Notes under the pieces: generated by a model | Databases searched by the model: none | Seen by the model: the letters and a program-made list of their open reading frames with translations, nothing else | Told to the model about the DNA's origin: nothing | Assembly (NCBI GenBank): GCA_019322895.1 | Contig: JAHWHZ010000001.1 | Span: 248,001-312,000, forward strand | DNA: 64,000 bases | Reading direction: 5' to 3' | From: Candidatus Woesearchaeota archaeon | GTDB taxonomy: Archaea; Nanobdellota; Nanobdellia; Woesearchaeales; ARS49 | Made by a program: the position numbers and the translations under genes | Shown here: piece by piece, positions 15,635 through 24,116 of the stretch | How positions within the stretch are numbered: position 1 is the stretch's first letter | Layout: each line of letters starts with the position of its first letter

Positions 15635-17394
15635 TATCCTCTACCTCTCTGCATATCATAAAGCATCTCAACTTCTTCTAATGTATTGATGTCACCCACT
15701 CCTCTATCTTCTCTTAATTTGACAAACCTTGGAAACCGCAGTGCAAATCCTGATTTATAAGTTGGGCTTGCTTGTATCTCTTCATAATCAACTTCAATGA
15801 CTATCTCTGGTTTTACATGAACTATCTTTCCTTCTTCTTTTATGATCAACGGTTTTAGCATCTCTGTCAATTGCCCGAAGCTCACTCCTTCTTCTGCTTT
15901 TTCTTTTATTCCTGTCCCCACTCTTCCAATCTCTAGTAATTCATCTGTATCAGGATCTCGTATAGCAACAATAAAGCTGGCCAGCCATTCTGATCTCTTG
16001 CCTTCCCCATACTCCGCTCCAACAATGACTACTTCTAAAGTATCCATTGTCGGCTTTAATTTAACGCCGTAACCCACGCGAGACCCTGGCTTGTAAATTC
16101 CAGAAAGATTCTTTATCATGACTCCTTCATTTCCTGCGTCAAGTGATTTTTGATAGAATTCTTCTGCTTCTTTTTCATCTGAAGTGATGAGCTGCACAGC
16201 TGGTTTTATGCTCATTTCAACAGGCGTTACAATCTCTTCAACAATCTTGCGCCTTTCAGAAAAAGGTGCCTTTATCATGTTTTCTCCATTAAAGTAAATC
16301 ACATCAAAGACATCAAGCTCTACTGGAAATTTTTCAGCCATGGAGGCAATGTCATATTTTCTTTTGATTCTCTGCGAAATGTTCTGGAAGGCAGTGTATT
16401 TCTTTGACTTAACATCATAGCCAACTGCTTCTGAATCAATGATAAAAGAGTCTCCAGAAACATTCTCCTGAACAAATTTAACTACATCAGGAAATTGTTT
16501 TGTCACTTCATCCAGTCTGCGCGTAAATAACCAAATCTTCTCTTTGTGTTTATGTATCTGTAATCTAAATCCATCATACTTGTATTCAAATGCAGCGGGC
16601 TTACCGACTGTCTCAAAGGCTTCCGGCAAATTTTTGACTTTTTGATAGAGCATCACTTTCACCGGCTTCCCTGGCTCCAGGTTTATTTCTTTCAGTCCAG
16701 ACAGGCCTTTTTTTGCTTTCTTGACAACAAGTGCAAAATCATTTGCAATGTCGCAGGCTTCTTGCACTGCATCAGCATATGAATTATACTTTTCTCTGTC
16801 TTCCAGGACCAGCTTGTTGTTCTCTTGGTCATAAGTAAAATCTATCTCTTTGCCGAAGAAAGCCCACACAATCGCATCTCTTATAGTTCCTGCTCCCAGT
16901 CCAACTCTCAAATCCTCAAGAACTGTTCTAATTATATACTTGGCCTCTTTTGGCTTTGCGCTTGTCAATAATTCAGCGATTAGTTTTACTTTCTTGTCAA
17001 CTGTCCCTGCTCCTTCTATTGTTGCCTGTTTCTGCAGGTTTTCAAAGACCTTATCAGTTGTCAGCTCTTTAGCAAATAGTGTTGCTTGTTTTTTTCTTGA
17101 AATAAGATTTTCTGCTGTCTGTCCAAGATCTCCTGTTTTTTTCCAGTCTTTTTCTATCTCTGCAATATCAATCCCTGATGCAATGTTGATTGCTTTCAAT
17201 AAAAGCCGTGCTGCCATGCCTATCTTTCTTTCATCCCATGCAGGAAACACTTTTCCCTGAACCAGCAGCATTACTGTATCAGTATCTTTATCTGAGACTA
17301 TTTTCAGGAACTCTGAAAGATAGAAAGTCTTTTCCAGCCGTTTGGATGTCTGCTCTAGCTGCTCATACACCCCCACTAAATCCCAGTATTTCAT
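15634..17394 (-). CDS. lig: ATP-dependent DNA ligase
   Basis: 586-residue replicative-type archaeal DNA ligase, joining Okazaki fragments and repair nicks using ATP. The N-terminal DNA-binding domain is followed by the adenylation domain with nucleophile Lys272 in EYKYDGFRLQI (motif I), DSEAVGYD (motif III), DVFDVIYFNGE, NEGVMIKNL (motif IV), GYGVKLKP (motif V), and the OB domain ending SGFALRFPRFVKLREDR (motif VI). Length is usual for archaeal Lig1. Divergent from the nitroreductase gene, with about 40 bases between the starts. Confidence 0.96.
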   Translation of the reverse strand: MKYWDLVGVYEQLEQTSKRLEKTFYLSEFLKIVSDKDTDTVMLLVQGKVFPAWDERKIGMAARLLLKAINIASGIDIAEIEKDWKKTGDLGQTAENLISRKKQATLFAKELTTDKVFENLQKQATIEGAGTVDKKVKLIAELLTSAKPKEAKYIIRTVLEDLRVGLGAGTIRDAIVWAFFGKEIDFTYDQENNKLVLEDREKYNSYADAVQEACDIANDFALVVKKAKKGLSGLKEINLEPGKPVKVMLYQKVKNLPEAFETVGKPAAFEYKYDGFRLQIHKHKEKIWLFTRRLDEVTKQFPDVVKFVQENVSGDSFIIDSEAVGYDVKSKKYTAFQNISQRIKRKYDIASMAEKFPVELDVFDVIYFNGENMIKAPFSERRKIVEEIVTPVEMSIKPAVQLITSDEKEAEEFYQKSLDAGNEGVMIKNLSGIYKPGSRVGYGVKLKPTMDTLEVVIVGAEYGEGKRSEWLASFIVAIRDPDTDELLEIGRVGTGIKEKAEEGVSFGQLTEMLKPLIIKEEGKIVHVKPEIVIEVDYEEIQASPTYKSGFALRFPRFVKLREDRGVGDINTLEEVEMLYDMQRGRG

Positions 17395-17436
17395 CGAAAA
17401 GAATATATATCAGGTCTGTTTAAAAAAGTTTCGAGG

Positions 17437-18069
17437 ATGGAAACATTAGATTGTATCACTTTAAGAAGAAGCGTCAGGAAATACAAGGATGTTCCTGTTG
17501 AGTTTGAAAAAATAGGCAATATTCTAAATGCTGCAAGACTGGCGCCAAGCGCAGGCAATGTGCAGGACTGGAGATTCATTCTTGTCACAAAAGAAGATGC
17601 AAGAAAAAAGATTGCAGAAGCCTGCCTTCACCAGCTCTGGATGCAGGATGCTCCAGTGCATATCGTAGCTGTTGGGCACCCAAAAAAAGTAGGAACTTTT
17701 TATGGTGAAAGAGGAGAGAAAGTTTATTGCAAGCATAATTGCGGCGCTGCAGTAGAGAATATTCTTTTGGCAGCAACTGCGCAGGGTCTTGGCTCTTGCT
17801 GGGTTGGTGCTTTTGAAGAAGCCATGCTCAGGAAAGCGCTGAACATCCCTGCAGATGCTGCTCCGCAGGCAGTTATCACAATCGGTTATGCTAAAGAAAA
17901 ACCAAGGATGCCAAGAAAGTTCAAGCTTGAAAACATCACTTTTATCGAGCAATATGGCAACAGGATCAAGGATATCTCAGCTTATTTTGGTTATTATTCA
18001 GAGCATGTTCAGAGGGCATTAAAGAAAGGCAAAGAGATGTTCAAGAAAGTTTTAGAGAAGAAAAAATAG
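17437..18069 (+). CDS. Nitroreductase-family flavoprotein
   Basis: 210 residues of the FMN-dependent nitroreductase family: TLRRSVRKYKDVPVE at the start (FMN phosphate-binding Arg residues), AARLAPSAGNVQDWRFILV, AAVENILLAATAQGLGSCWVGAF, and ITIGYAKEKPRMP. A C-terminal basic extension of about 40 residues (from about 170) is not typical. The physiological substrate cannot be told from sequence. TTTAAAAAAG lies about 20 bases before ATG 17437, consistent with a leaderless transcript. Confidence 0.88.
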   Translation: METLDCITLRRSVRKYKDVPVEFEKIGNILNAARLAPSAGNVQDWRFILVTKEDARKKIAEACLHQLWMQDAPVHIVAVGHPKKVGTFYGERGEKVYCKHNCGAAVENILLAATAQGLGSCWVGAFEEAMLRKALNIPADAAPQAVITIGYAKEKPRMPRKFKLENITFIEQYGNRIKDISAYFGYYSEHVQRALKKGKEMFKKVLEKKK

Positions 18070-18159
18070 CAGTATAGTTTTTAAAATATATGTTGGACTA
18101 TAAAAATATTTATATACTTCATTAATAAACAAAAGAAATATTAATTTTAAACATGAGTT

Positions 18160-18265
18160 TTGGCGAACCCAGTTTAAAGTTAGCGTAAATATTTTGGCGA
18201 AATACTAATTTGGCGTTTAGTATTAGTTGAACGAATATGATTTCTCACAGATAAATTTGTTGGCG
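18160..18265 (+). promoter_or_regulatory. Four TTGGCG motifs and a palindrome upstream of ftsZ
   Basis: TTGGCG occurs at 18160, 18194, 18210 and 18260, always the same strand. The third lies in the loop of a perfect inverted repeat, AATACTAA (18201-18208) and TTAGTATT (18217-18224). These sit in a 322-base intergenic region before ftsZ that is otherwise AT-rich and has no gene. The layout resembles a cluster of regulator sites. A TATA-like ATATAAATA occurs near 18313. Confidence 0.5.
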
Positions 18266-18391
18266 CAAACTTATCAAAACCCCTCGTTCTGGAGAAAATT
18301 AAACTCAACCCACATATAAATATTTCGCAAGTCGAATGGATATGTGGCAAAATATAGATTAAAAAACACAAAACCAAAAGGGGGGATATAA

Positions 18392-19459
18392 ATGGACGTA
18401 ATATTAGAAAAAGCAAAACAAGCAGACATGAACCTAGACGGCCTGAAAGTAGGGCAGGCAAACATAAAAGTGATTGGTGCCGGGGGCGGCGGTAATAATA
18501 TGGTTACCTGGCTCTATAAGAGAGGCATCAAAGGCGCAGAAATAATTGCTTGCAACACAGACAAGCAGCATTTGAATGTTTCTGAAGCAGATAAAAAATT
18601 CATAATCGGCAAAGAATGCACCCGCGGACTGGGCTGCGGTGGCTTTCCTCAAAAAGGAGCAGAAGCTGCCCAAGAGAGCATTGCTGAACTAAAGACAGTG
18701 CTTAAGGGTGCAGATATGACTTTTGTTTGCGCGGGATTAGGAGGTGGAACTGGCACTGGTGCTGCACCAGTAATTGCCCAGCTTGCAAAAGACATGGGCT
18801 CTATTGTAATAGGTACAGTCACCATGCCGTTCAACATAGAACGCGCAAGGATTGAAAAAGCAGAATTCGGTCTTGAGCAATTAAGAAAATATTCTGACAC
18901 TGTTATTGTTATTGACAATAACAGGCTGGTCACTATCGCAGGCAACCTGCCGATACAGCAGGCATTTGCAGTAGCAAATGAATTGATTGCAACGATGATC
19001 AAGGGAATTGTCGAGACAATCGCAATGCCAAGCTTGGTAAATCTGGATTATGCAGACGTCAAGACAATAATGACAAATGGCGGCGTTGCTGCCATAGGTG
19101 TAGGAAGCTCTGACACAAACAACAGAGTAGAAGAAGCAGTCAAGGGCGCTTTGGAAAACCCTCTGCTTGATATAGAGTATGCTGGCGCAACAGGCGCATT
19201 GATACATATCAGCGGCGGACCTGACATGACTCTCGAGGAAATCAATAAAGTAGGAGAGCTTGTCACAGAAAGCCTTGACGATGATGCCAATGTAATCTGG
19301 GGAGCAAGAGTAGGCGAAGAGATGAAAGGAAAGCTGATGGTGATGACAATAATCACAGGCGTAAATTCACCTTGGATTATTGGAAAAGCCACTGAAACCA
19401 GCAAGGCTGCTGCAAAAGCAGAGCTTGAAGACGCATTAGGCATTGAAATCATAAACTGA
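18392..19459 (+). CDS. ftsZ: Cell division GTPase FtsZ
   Basis: 355-residue tubulin-like GTPase that polymerises into the division ring. The N-terminal loop has GAGGGGNNMV, the tubulin signature GLGGGTGTGAAP is at 115-126, and MPFNIERARI and the T7 loop SLVNLDYADVKTIM are present, so a GTP-hydrolysing polymer is expected. The protein ends shortly after the core, with no long C-terminal tail for partner binding. ATG 18392 follows the strong ribosome binding site GGGGGGATATAA. Repeated motifs precede it and hairpins follow it. Confidence 0.96.
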   Translation: MDVILEKAKQADMNLDGLKVGQANIKVIGAGGGGNNMVTWLYKRGIKGAEIIACNTDKQHLNVSEADKKFIIGKECTRGLGCGGFPQKGAEAAQESIAELKTVLKGADMTFVCAGLGGGTGTGAAPVIAQLAKDMGSIVIGTVTMPFNIERARIEKAEFGLEQLRKYSDTVIVIDNNRLVTIAGNLPIQQAFAVANELIATMIKGIVETIAMPSLVNLDYADVKTIMTNGGVAAIGVGSSDTNNRVEEAVKGALENPLLDIEYAGATGALIHISGGPDMTLEEINKVGELVTESLDDDANVIWGARVGEEMKGKLMVMTIITGVNSPWIIGKATETSKAAAKAELEDALGIEIIN

Positions 19460-19460
19460 T

Positions 19461-19559
19461 GTTCACCCCCTTTGGTCTTTGGTGAACAGGTCGCTTGACC
19501 TGAGTGTGTTTTTCTTTGCCTTCATTATACCACCCCCAATCAAGTTTAGTGAAGGCAAA
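19461..19559. repeat. Three hairpins downstream of ftsZ
   Basis: GTTCACC (19461-19467) with GGTGAAC (19481-19487); then CAGGTC with GACCTG (19487-19502); then TTTGCCTTCA (19515-19524) with TGAAGGCAAA (19550-19559) around a 25-base loop. They begin within 2 bases of the ftsZ stop. They may shape mRNA 3' ends or be parts of a small RNA. Confidence 0.55.
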
Positions 19560-19571
19560 AAACGCAATTTG

Positions 19572-19607
19572 CCCCCGCGAGCCACACGCGCGGGGGACAT
19601 TTTTTTA
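19572..19607 (+). terminator. Strong hairpin plus T tract after ftsZ
   Basis: CCCCCGCG (19572-19579) pairs with CGCGGGGG (19589-19596), followed by ACA and seven or more T residues. It looks like a bacterial intrinsic terminator. It separates ftsZ from the convergent membrane-protein gene ending at 19688. Confidence 0.6.
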
Positions 19608-19687
19608 CAATTTATTCAATTATTCAGATTAACAATTAAAAGAATACTTCTTAAAGGGTTTTAAAAGGAGGGGGTTTTTATAGAAAG

Positions 19688-20551
19688 TTATTTTATTTTT
19701 TTTATTCCTGATTCAATTAGTATTGGTTTTCCTTCTGGTGTGTAAACTATTTGTTCAAATGTAAAGAAACATTTTGTTTTTGGGCACATTTTCTGCATGG
19801 TAGCTATGCCAAGCCACGCCTTTCCAGTTTGTTCACCTAATGTGAGGTCATATGTTCTTTTATCAGTATGGATTATGAAACTTTGGTTAGGTTTTTTGTT
19901 TGCTAAAATTGTTGTTAATTCTTGTGAAGATGTTATGGTTTCTCCATAATCTACTTTAATAATTACTTCCCCAGGAGTTATCCCTGCCATTTCTGCCGGC
20001 GAGTTTGGCTGAACTTGTATTATTTGAACTCCACACGGCTCTTGCGGGCAGGATTGCACAAATAAAGCGCTTAATAATGCAACAAAAAGAACAAAGTATA
20101 TCATTCGGGCTATTCCATTAAGAAATATTAGATAAAGTATTGCAATTAATACATCTCTTTTGTTTCTTTTAAAGCGTTTTTGGAATAAGTGTTTATAGAT
20201 ATTAACAGTTGAACATACAAGCAAATGTGTTGAATAAAAAGCAACAAATACTCCTATTAGTGCAGTTACTATATAAAACAGACCATACAAGAAATTAATA
20301 TTTAATATGCTTAATATATCTGAAAAATCTGTTTTTAGCTTAAAAACAGCCCACCATACAGTAGATATAGCAAACAAAATAAGGACTGCTATTAATCTAT
20401 TTTTAGTAAATTTATGAAATTCTTTAGAGGTATATCTATAAATCAAATAATAGATAAAAATAAGTAATATGTAGAATACAAATGCGCCGATATGCCACAT
20501 ATTAGGGATTACTGCTGTTTTTATCGGAAGTAATGATCCTGCGATATCCAT
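19688..20551 (-). CDS. Polytopic membrane protein with C-terminal PDZ domain
   Basis: About 287 residues: four or five membrane helices in the first 170 residues, then a PDZ domain (about 177-265; VQIIQVQPNSPAEMAGITPGEVIIKVDYGE) and a short tail with two Cys pairs. It recalls site-2 protease and rhomboid-like scaffolds, but no HExxH or other protease motif is seen. ATG 20551 is preferred: TTTAAATA lies about 26 bases upstream, while a longer TTG reading at 20641 has a badly placed TATA-like element. Probably a membrane scaffold that binds exported peptide ends. Confidence 0.7.
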   Translation of the reverse strand: MDIAGSLLPIKTAVIPNMWHIGAFVFYILLIFIYYLIYRYTSKEFHKFTKNRLIAVLILFAISTVWWAVFKLKTDFSDILSILNINFLYGLFYIVTALIGVFVAFYSTHLLVCSTVNIYKHLFQKRFKRNKRDVLIAILYLIFLNGIARMIYFVLFVALLSALFVQSCPQEPCGVQIIQVQPNSPAEMAGITPGEVIIKVDYGETITSSQELTTILANKKPNQSFIIHTDKRTYDLTLGEQTGKAWLGIATMQKMCPKTKCFFTFEQIVYTPEGKPILIESGIKKIK

Positions 20552-20673
20552 GAAGCTAATTTTATGTTTAAGATATTTAAAGCTTTGGAAATTTAAAATA
20601 TTCCCAATTCCTAAGAGAGATAAAACTATCTCAGAACCCAACCTTTTTAAACCCGGATTCTATTTAACATAAT

Positions 20674-21435
20674 ATGACACTATACTTCATAGGACTTGGA
20701 TTAAATGACGAGAAAGACATCACAGTAAAAGGTCTTAATCTTGTCAAGAAAGCAGATGTTGTCTATCTAGATAACTACACTGCTGTCCTTAACTGTCCTG
20801 TCAGCTATCTTGAGAAGCAATATGAAAAGAAAATCATTCTTGCAGACAGGGATATGGTTGAGAAGAATCCTGAGAAAACAATATTAAAAGATGCAAAAGA
20901 CAAGAATGTTGCTTTTCTTGTTGTCGGCGATCCTTTTGGAGCAACAACACATATGGATTTGTTGATGCGTGCAAAAAAAGCAGGAATCAAGACTCAGATT
21001 GTCCATAATGCCTCAATAATCTCTGCTGTCGGAGTCACAGGATTGCAGGTTTACAAGTTTGGCAAGACAACAAGCATCCCGTTTCCTGAAAAAGGCTTTG
21101 AGCCAGAAACTCCTTATGATGCAATTAAAGAGAATCAAAAGATCTGCCTGCATACATTATTGCTTCTGGACTTAAGGCCTAAAGAAAACAAGTTCATGAC
21201 AATCAATGATGCAATAAACACTCTCTTGAAGATTGAGCTCAAAAGAAACGAGAAAGTCTTTACAAGAGACACTTTCTGCATCGGTTGTGCAAAGATTGGC
21301 TCTCTTGACCAAAAAATTAAAGCAGGAAAAGCTTCTGAGTTAATGAAAGCTGATTTTGGCCCTGGCCTGCACTGCCTGATTGTTCCAGGAAAGCTGCATT
21401 TTGCTGAGGAAGACGTTGTTAATCGGTTCTATTAA
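20674..21435 (+). CDS. dphB: Diphthine synthase
   Basis: 253-residue SAM-dependent methyltransferase of the class III (tetrapyrrole-methylase-like) fold that methylates the EF2 histidine adduct in diphthamide synthesis. Signatures: MTLYFIGLGLNDEKDIT at the start, LVVGDPFGATTH, VHNASIISAVGVTGLQVYKFG, and GLHCLIVPGKLHFAEEDVV. Length matches archaeal DphB. TTTTTAAACC lies about 25 bases before the ATG. Its pathway partner Dph2 appears only as a fragment at 8472, so the pathway may depend on another Dph2 copy outside the window. Confidence 0.94.
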   Translation: MTLYFIGLGLNDEKDITVKGLNLVKKADVVYLDNYTAVLNCPVSYLEKQYEKKIILADRDMVEKNPEKTILKDAKDKNVAFLVVGDPFGATTHMDLLMRAKKAGIKTQIVHNASIISAVGVTGLQVYKFGKTTSIPFPEKGFEPETPYDAIKENQKICLHTLLLLDLRPKENKFMTINDAINTLLKIELKRNEKVFTRDTFCIGCAKIGSLDQKIKAGKASELMKADFGPGLHCLIVPGKLHFAEEDVVNRFY

Positions 21436-22270
21436 ACTTTAAGCGATATAATCTTTTTCGAAAAAGCATCGCCTCTTTCTTATCTTTAAACGAATAGGAT
21501 AATTTATTATTTTTTAAAAATCGCAGGAGTTTATTGCAAAGAAATTTTTTAGTAAAACCTTTATTTACCGCGCCTTTATCTGAAATTTTAACGTTGGTAA
21601 TGGGGCCCATAGCAGCAATTTTTTGAACATCTTTAATTTTAGAAATTTCAATGCCTTGAAATATGCTCCAATTACGTTTATCCTGTTTTATTCTTGCGGA
21701 TAAACCTAAGGATAAACATAATCTTCTCATATCTGAAACTACAGACGGGTTTGTTTCAGCAATGCGAAATTCTGCTTCAAATTGTACTTGGTAGTATTGA
21801 TACGTTTTATTTTTCTTTTTGTCTTTTTTTGACTTTAACTTAAATGTATAACAAAGACTGCCGCCAAAATCAAATAAAATCCTTAAAGCAAGTTGTTTTA
21901 TAATAACTGATTCATCTAATAAAAAAGACAAGGTAGGTTGCGGATTCTTGAGGTATTCGGATTTAGTCTGCAGTCCGGGGGTGGTTTTATAAGTGGGAGA
22001 TAATGTCAATAACTCTTCTAGAGCATTTGCTGAATGCAATGTAGAAACAATAATTTTTTTATTGTCGCGCAAATAAACATAAAGCTTAGGTGTTTTATTA
22101 AATAAAGCCACACACAAATATTTAAACAGTAAATGCTGTTGTTTATTTCCAACTGTTAACAAGCGGATATATCTCTTTTTTGTATCCATGTATCCTTCAG
22201 CCAGAACAATAACTGCAAGTAATTTTAATTTCTGTACACGGCTCAACTTACTAAACTGTTTTAACATCAT
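21419..22270 (-). CDS. LAGLIDADG-family endonuclease-like protein
   Basis: About 283 residues with two degenerate LAGLIDADG motifs: LAVIVLAEG (about 20-28) keeps the acidic residue at the catalytic position, whereas LRILFDFGG (about 131-139) has Gly there. The second half, with FEAEFRIAETNPSVVSDMRRLCLSLGLSARI, fits the alpha-beta saddle. It is free-standing, not inside an intein or intron, and one site may be inactive, so a nickase, maturase or regulator role is possible. ATG 22270 is chosen from the TATTTAAAT about 26 bases upstream. It lies divergent from the interrupted tRNA-Gln gene. Confidence 0.6.
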   Translation of the reverse strand: MMLKQFSKLSRVQKLKLLAVIVLAEGYMDTKKRYIRLLTVGNKQQHLLFKYLCVALFNKTPKLYVYLRDNKKIIVSTLHSANALEELLTLSPTYKTTPGLQTKSEYLKNPQPTLSFLLDESVIIKQLALRILFDFGGSLCYTFKLKSKKDKKKNKTYQYYQVQFEAEFRIAETNPSVVSDMRRLCLSLGLSARIKQDKRNWSIFQGIEISKIKDVQKIAAMGPITNVKISDKGAVNKGFTKKFLCNKLLRFLKNNKLSYSFKDKKEAMLFRKRLYRLKFNRTD

Positions 22271-22380
22271 ATTAAACAGCATACTGCTCACACATATTTA
22301 AATTTTACGGCGGTTCGAAAATTTTCCGAAAAGCTTAAAAGATACGGCCAGATTAGCCAATATTACGAGAATCAAGCAAC

Positions 22381-22486
22381 AGCCCTGTAGTGTAGTGGCC
22401 AATCATCGCGCACTTTGGATGCGTGGACGGCGGAAAAGACACAGATTTGCTCTGTTCTTTGCCGATTTCGAATCCGCCCAGGGCTA
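22381..22486 (+). tRNA. tRNA-Gln (TTG) with a 33-nt intron in the T arm
   Basis: AGCCCTG pairs with CAGGGCT, discriminator A. The anticodon stem is GCGCA/TGCGT with loop CTTTGGA, anticodon TTG. The T stem GGCGG pairs with CCGCC only if about 33 bases are removed between positions 53 and 54, restoring the loop TTCGAAT. CGGC/GCCG forms a 4-bp helix flanked by 3-base bulges GGA and ATT, so cutting after the second base of each bulge gives exactly these exons, as in a bulge-helix-bulge. No encoded CCA. Confidence 0.85.
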
Positions 22487-22518
22487 TTGATTCTCTAATA
22501 TAAAACTGATTAATAGTC

Positions 22519-22537
22519 TGAATCCGCCCGGGCTATT
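22519..22537 (+). repeat. Detached copy of the tRNA-Gln 3' end
   Basis: TGAATCCGCCCGGGCTATT repeats the last bases of tRNA-Gln plus its flank with one base missing, about 50 bases downstream. It parallels the duplication after tRNA-Arg. It may be an attachment-site remnant or a local slippage product. Confidence 0.55.
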
Positions 22538-23547
22538 TATTTTTCCAATTGACCGGTTATTCTTTTCAATTCTTTAATGCACTCAATCATATCATCATTG
22601 CAGACAGTGTATGAACACTCTGCCTGTTTTATCTGGTGTTCATATTTAGAATCATAATAATCCTGCAGTAAAATCTTAGAGACTTCTTCATAATTTTTTT
22701 CATCCATTAATTTAAGCAGATCTTCAACAACTTTCTTGGTGAGGTACTGTTTTAGATAGACTATTATCTCTCTTATCTTGTCTTCTTCTCCATGTGTAAA
22801 ATAATCTTTGACAATCTGTTTTGCTCTGTTTTCAATTGAACAATTCACCCTGACTGCAAGTCCTTGTTTCATTGCCTTAAACACAGAGTTAGGAATAAAC
22901 ACCCGGCCCACTTTATGGCTTTCTCCCTCAATAAACACAAATTTCTCTCCTTCCAACTCTTTCAATTTAGCAAACAAGAGGCTCTCAAACAGCTTTTGTT
23001 CTCTTGGATTCAGGCCGATTGCACCGAAATTTGAGCTTCTGTGCTGTGCAAGCCCCTCTAAATCAATAGAAGGCACTAATTTCTTGATCAATTCTGTCTT
23101 TCCGCTTCCTGCCGAGCCGTAAAGAACAATGAATGTAAAAGGCGGTTCATAACTCTCTAATTGTGCCCGGATGTAGCTCCGGTAAGCACGGTATCCTCCT
23201 TCAAGCAGCAGGGCATCAAATCCCAAATCTGCAACAAGTTTTGTTATGGTTTGCGAGCGCATCCCTCCACGCCAGCAATAAATGATTATTTTTTTATTCT
23301 TAGCAATATTTTTGAATTGCTCAGTCATGCGGGGCAATTTTTTATTATAATATTCATATCCTAATTTAATCGCTTTGTCAGGATTATCTTTATACATAAT
23401 CCCCACTATTTTTCTTTCTTCAGTATCCAGAATAGGAATATTGATAGAGCCGGGAATCCTGTCTTTCTCAAACTCAACAGGGCTTCGGGTATCAATGACC
23501 ACCTTATCTTTCAGCTTCAATGCTTCCTCTACTGATATCTTCTGCAT
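22537..23547 (-). CDS. mnmH: tRNA 2-selenouridine/geranyl-2-thiouridine synthase, MnmH (SelU)
   Basis: 336 residues: an N-terminal rhodanese domain (about 1-120) with active-site Cys91 in IIIYCWRGGMRSQT, and a C-terminal P-loop domain with Walker A GSAGSGKT (144-151). Bacterial MnmH uses geranyl diphosphate and selenophosphate to convert wobble 2-thiouridine. The full two-domain form is bacterial in style; methanococcal versions are split into two proteins. Without a seen selenophosphate synthase the product could be geranyl-thiouridine. Probably acquired by transfer. The gene ends beside the tRNA-Gln repeat. Confidence 0.9.
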   Translation of the reverse strand: MQKISVEEALKLKDKVVIDTRSPVEFEKDRIPGSINIPILDTEERKIVGIMYKDNPDKAIKLGYEYYNKKLPRMTEQFKNIAKNKKIIIYCWRGGMRSQTITKLVADLGFDALLLEGGYRAYRSYIRAQLESYEPPFTFIVLYGSAGSGKTELIKKLVPSIDLEGLAQHRSSNFGAIGLNPREQKLFESLLFAKLKELEGEKFVFIEGESHKVGRVFIPNSVFKAMKQGLAVRVNCSIENRAKQIVKDYFTHGEEDKIREIIVYLKQYLTKKVVEDLLKLMDEKNYEEVSKILLQDYYDSKYEHQIKQAECSYTVCNDDMIECIKELKRITGQLEK

Positions 23548-23579
23548 AAACTATACTTAAAAGAATGAGAATAAAAAGC

Positions 23580-24047
23580 TTATTGCTTTTTGTTATAAAT
23601 TCCTTCAACCTTCTCCAACTGCTCATAGATATTCTCAATCAAGTCATACTTTTTTGCTTCTTCAAGTGTAACCCATGCATGCTCTGACAACTCATCTTCA
23701 GCCAGCTGAACAGATCCTCCGGCATGATCTGCATAAAGACTTACGATAATTGTTGAATGCCCGTTTGGCCTGATAAAGCAAAGGCTGGAAACATAGCCAA
23801 TATTCTTGATATCAAGATTTGTCTCTTCTTTTATCTCTTTTCTGAGAACCTTCTCAAATATGTTTAGCCAATGGCTGCTTGTATCTTTTGGAGTGTTGAT
23901 GAAATCAGAATGCTCTATCTTTCCTCCGGGAACACACCATTTACCTGGAAATGCTTTCTCATTCTCGCTTCTTTTGCATATCAGGAATTTGCCGTCCTTC
24001 CGTATTATTCCTGTTACAGAGACATAATGTATTTTTTCTTTTGTCAT
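23580..24047 (-). CDS. NUDIX hydrolase with an insertion in the NUDIX box
   Basis: About 155 residues with a NUDIX fold: TGIIRKDGKFLICKRSENEKAFPGKWCVPGGKIE, then an unusual insert of about 16 residues (NTPKDTSSHWLNIFEKV), then LRKEIKEETNLDI, which keeps the catalytic REIKEET-like glutamates as KEIKEET. Such enzymes cleave nucleoside diphosphates linked to other groups; the substrate is not predictable. ATG 24047 follows GGGGTGCGCGC; the longer reading upstream overlaps the divergent NUDIX-regulator promoter. Confidence 0.82.
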   Translation of the reverse strand: MTKEKIHYVSVTGIIRKDGKFLICKRSENEKAFPGKWCVPGGKIEHSDFINTPKDTSSHWLNIFEKVLRKEIKEETNLDIKNIGYVSSLCFIRPNGHSTIIVSLYADHAGGSVQLAEDELSEHAWVTLEEAKKYDLIENIYEQLEKVEGIYNKKQ

Positions 24048-24116
24048 TGCGCGCACCCCATTTTTTGCAGAAACATAGCGAATATTTAAATAATTCCTCG
24101 AATTAATTTGAGTAAG

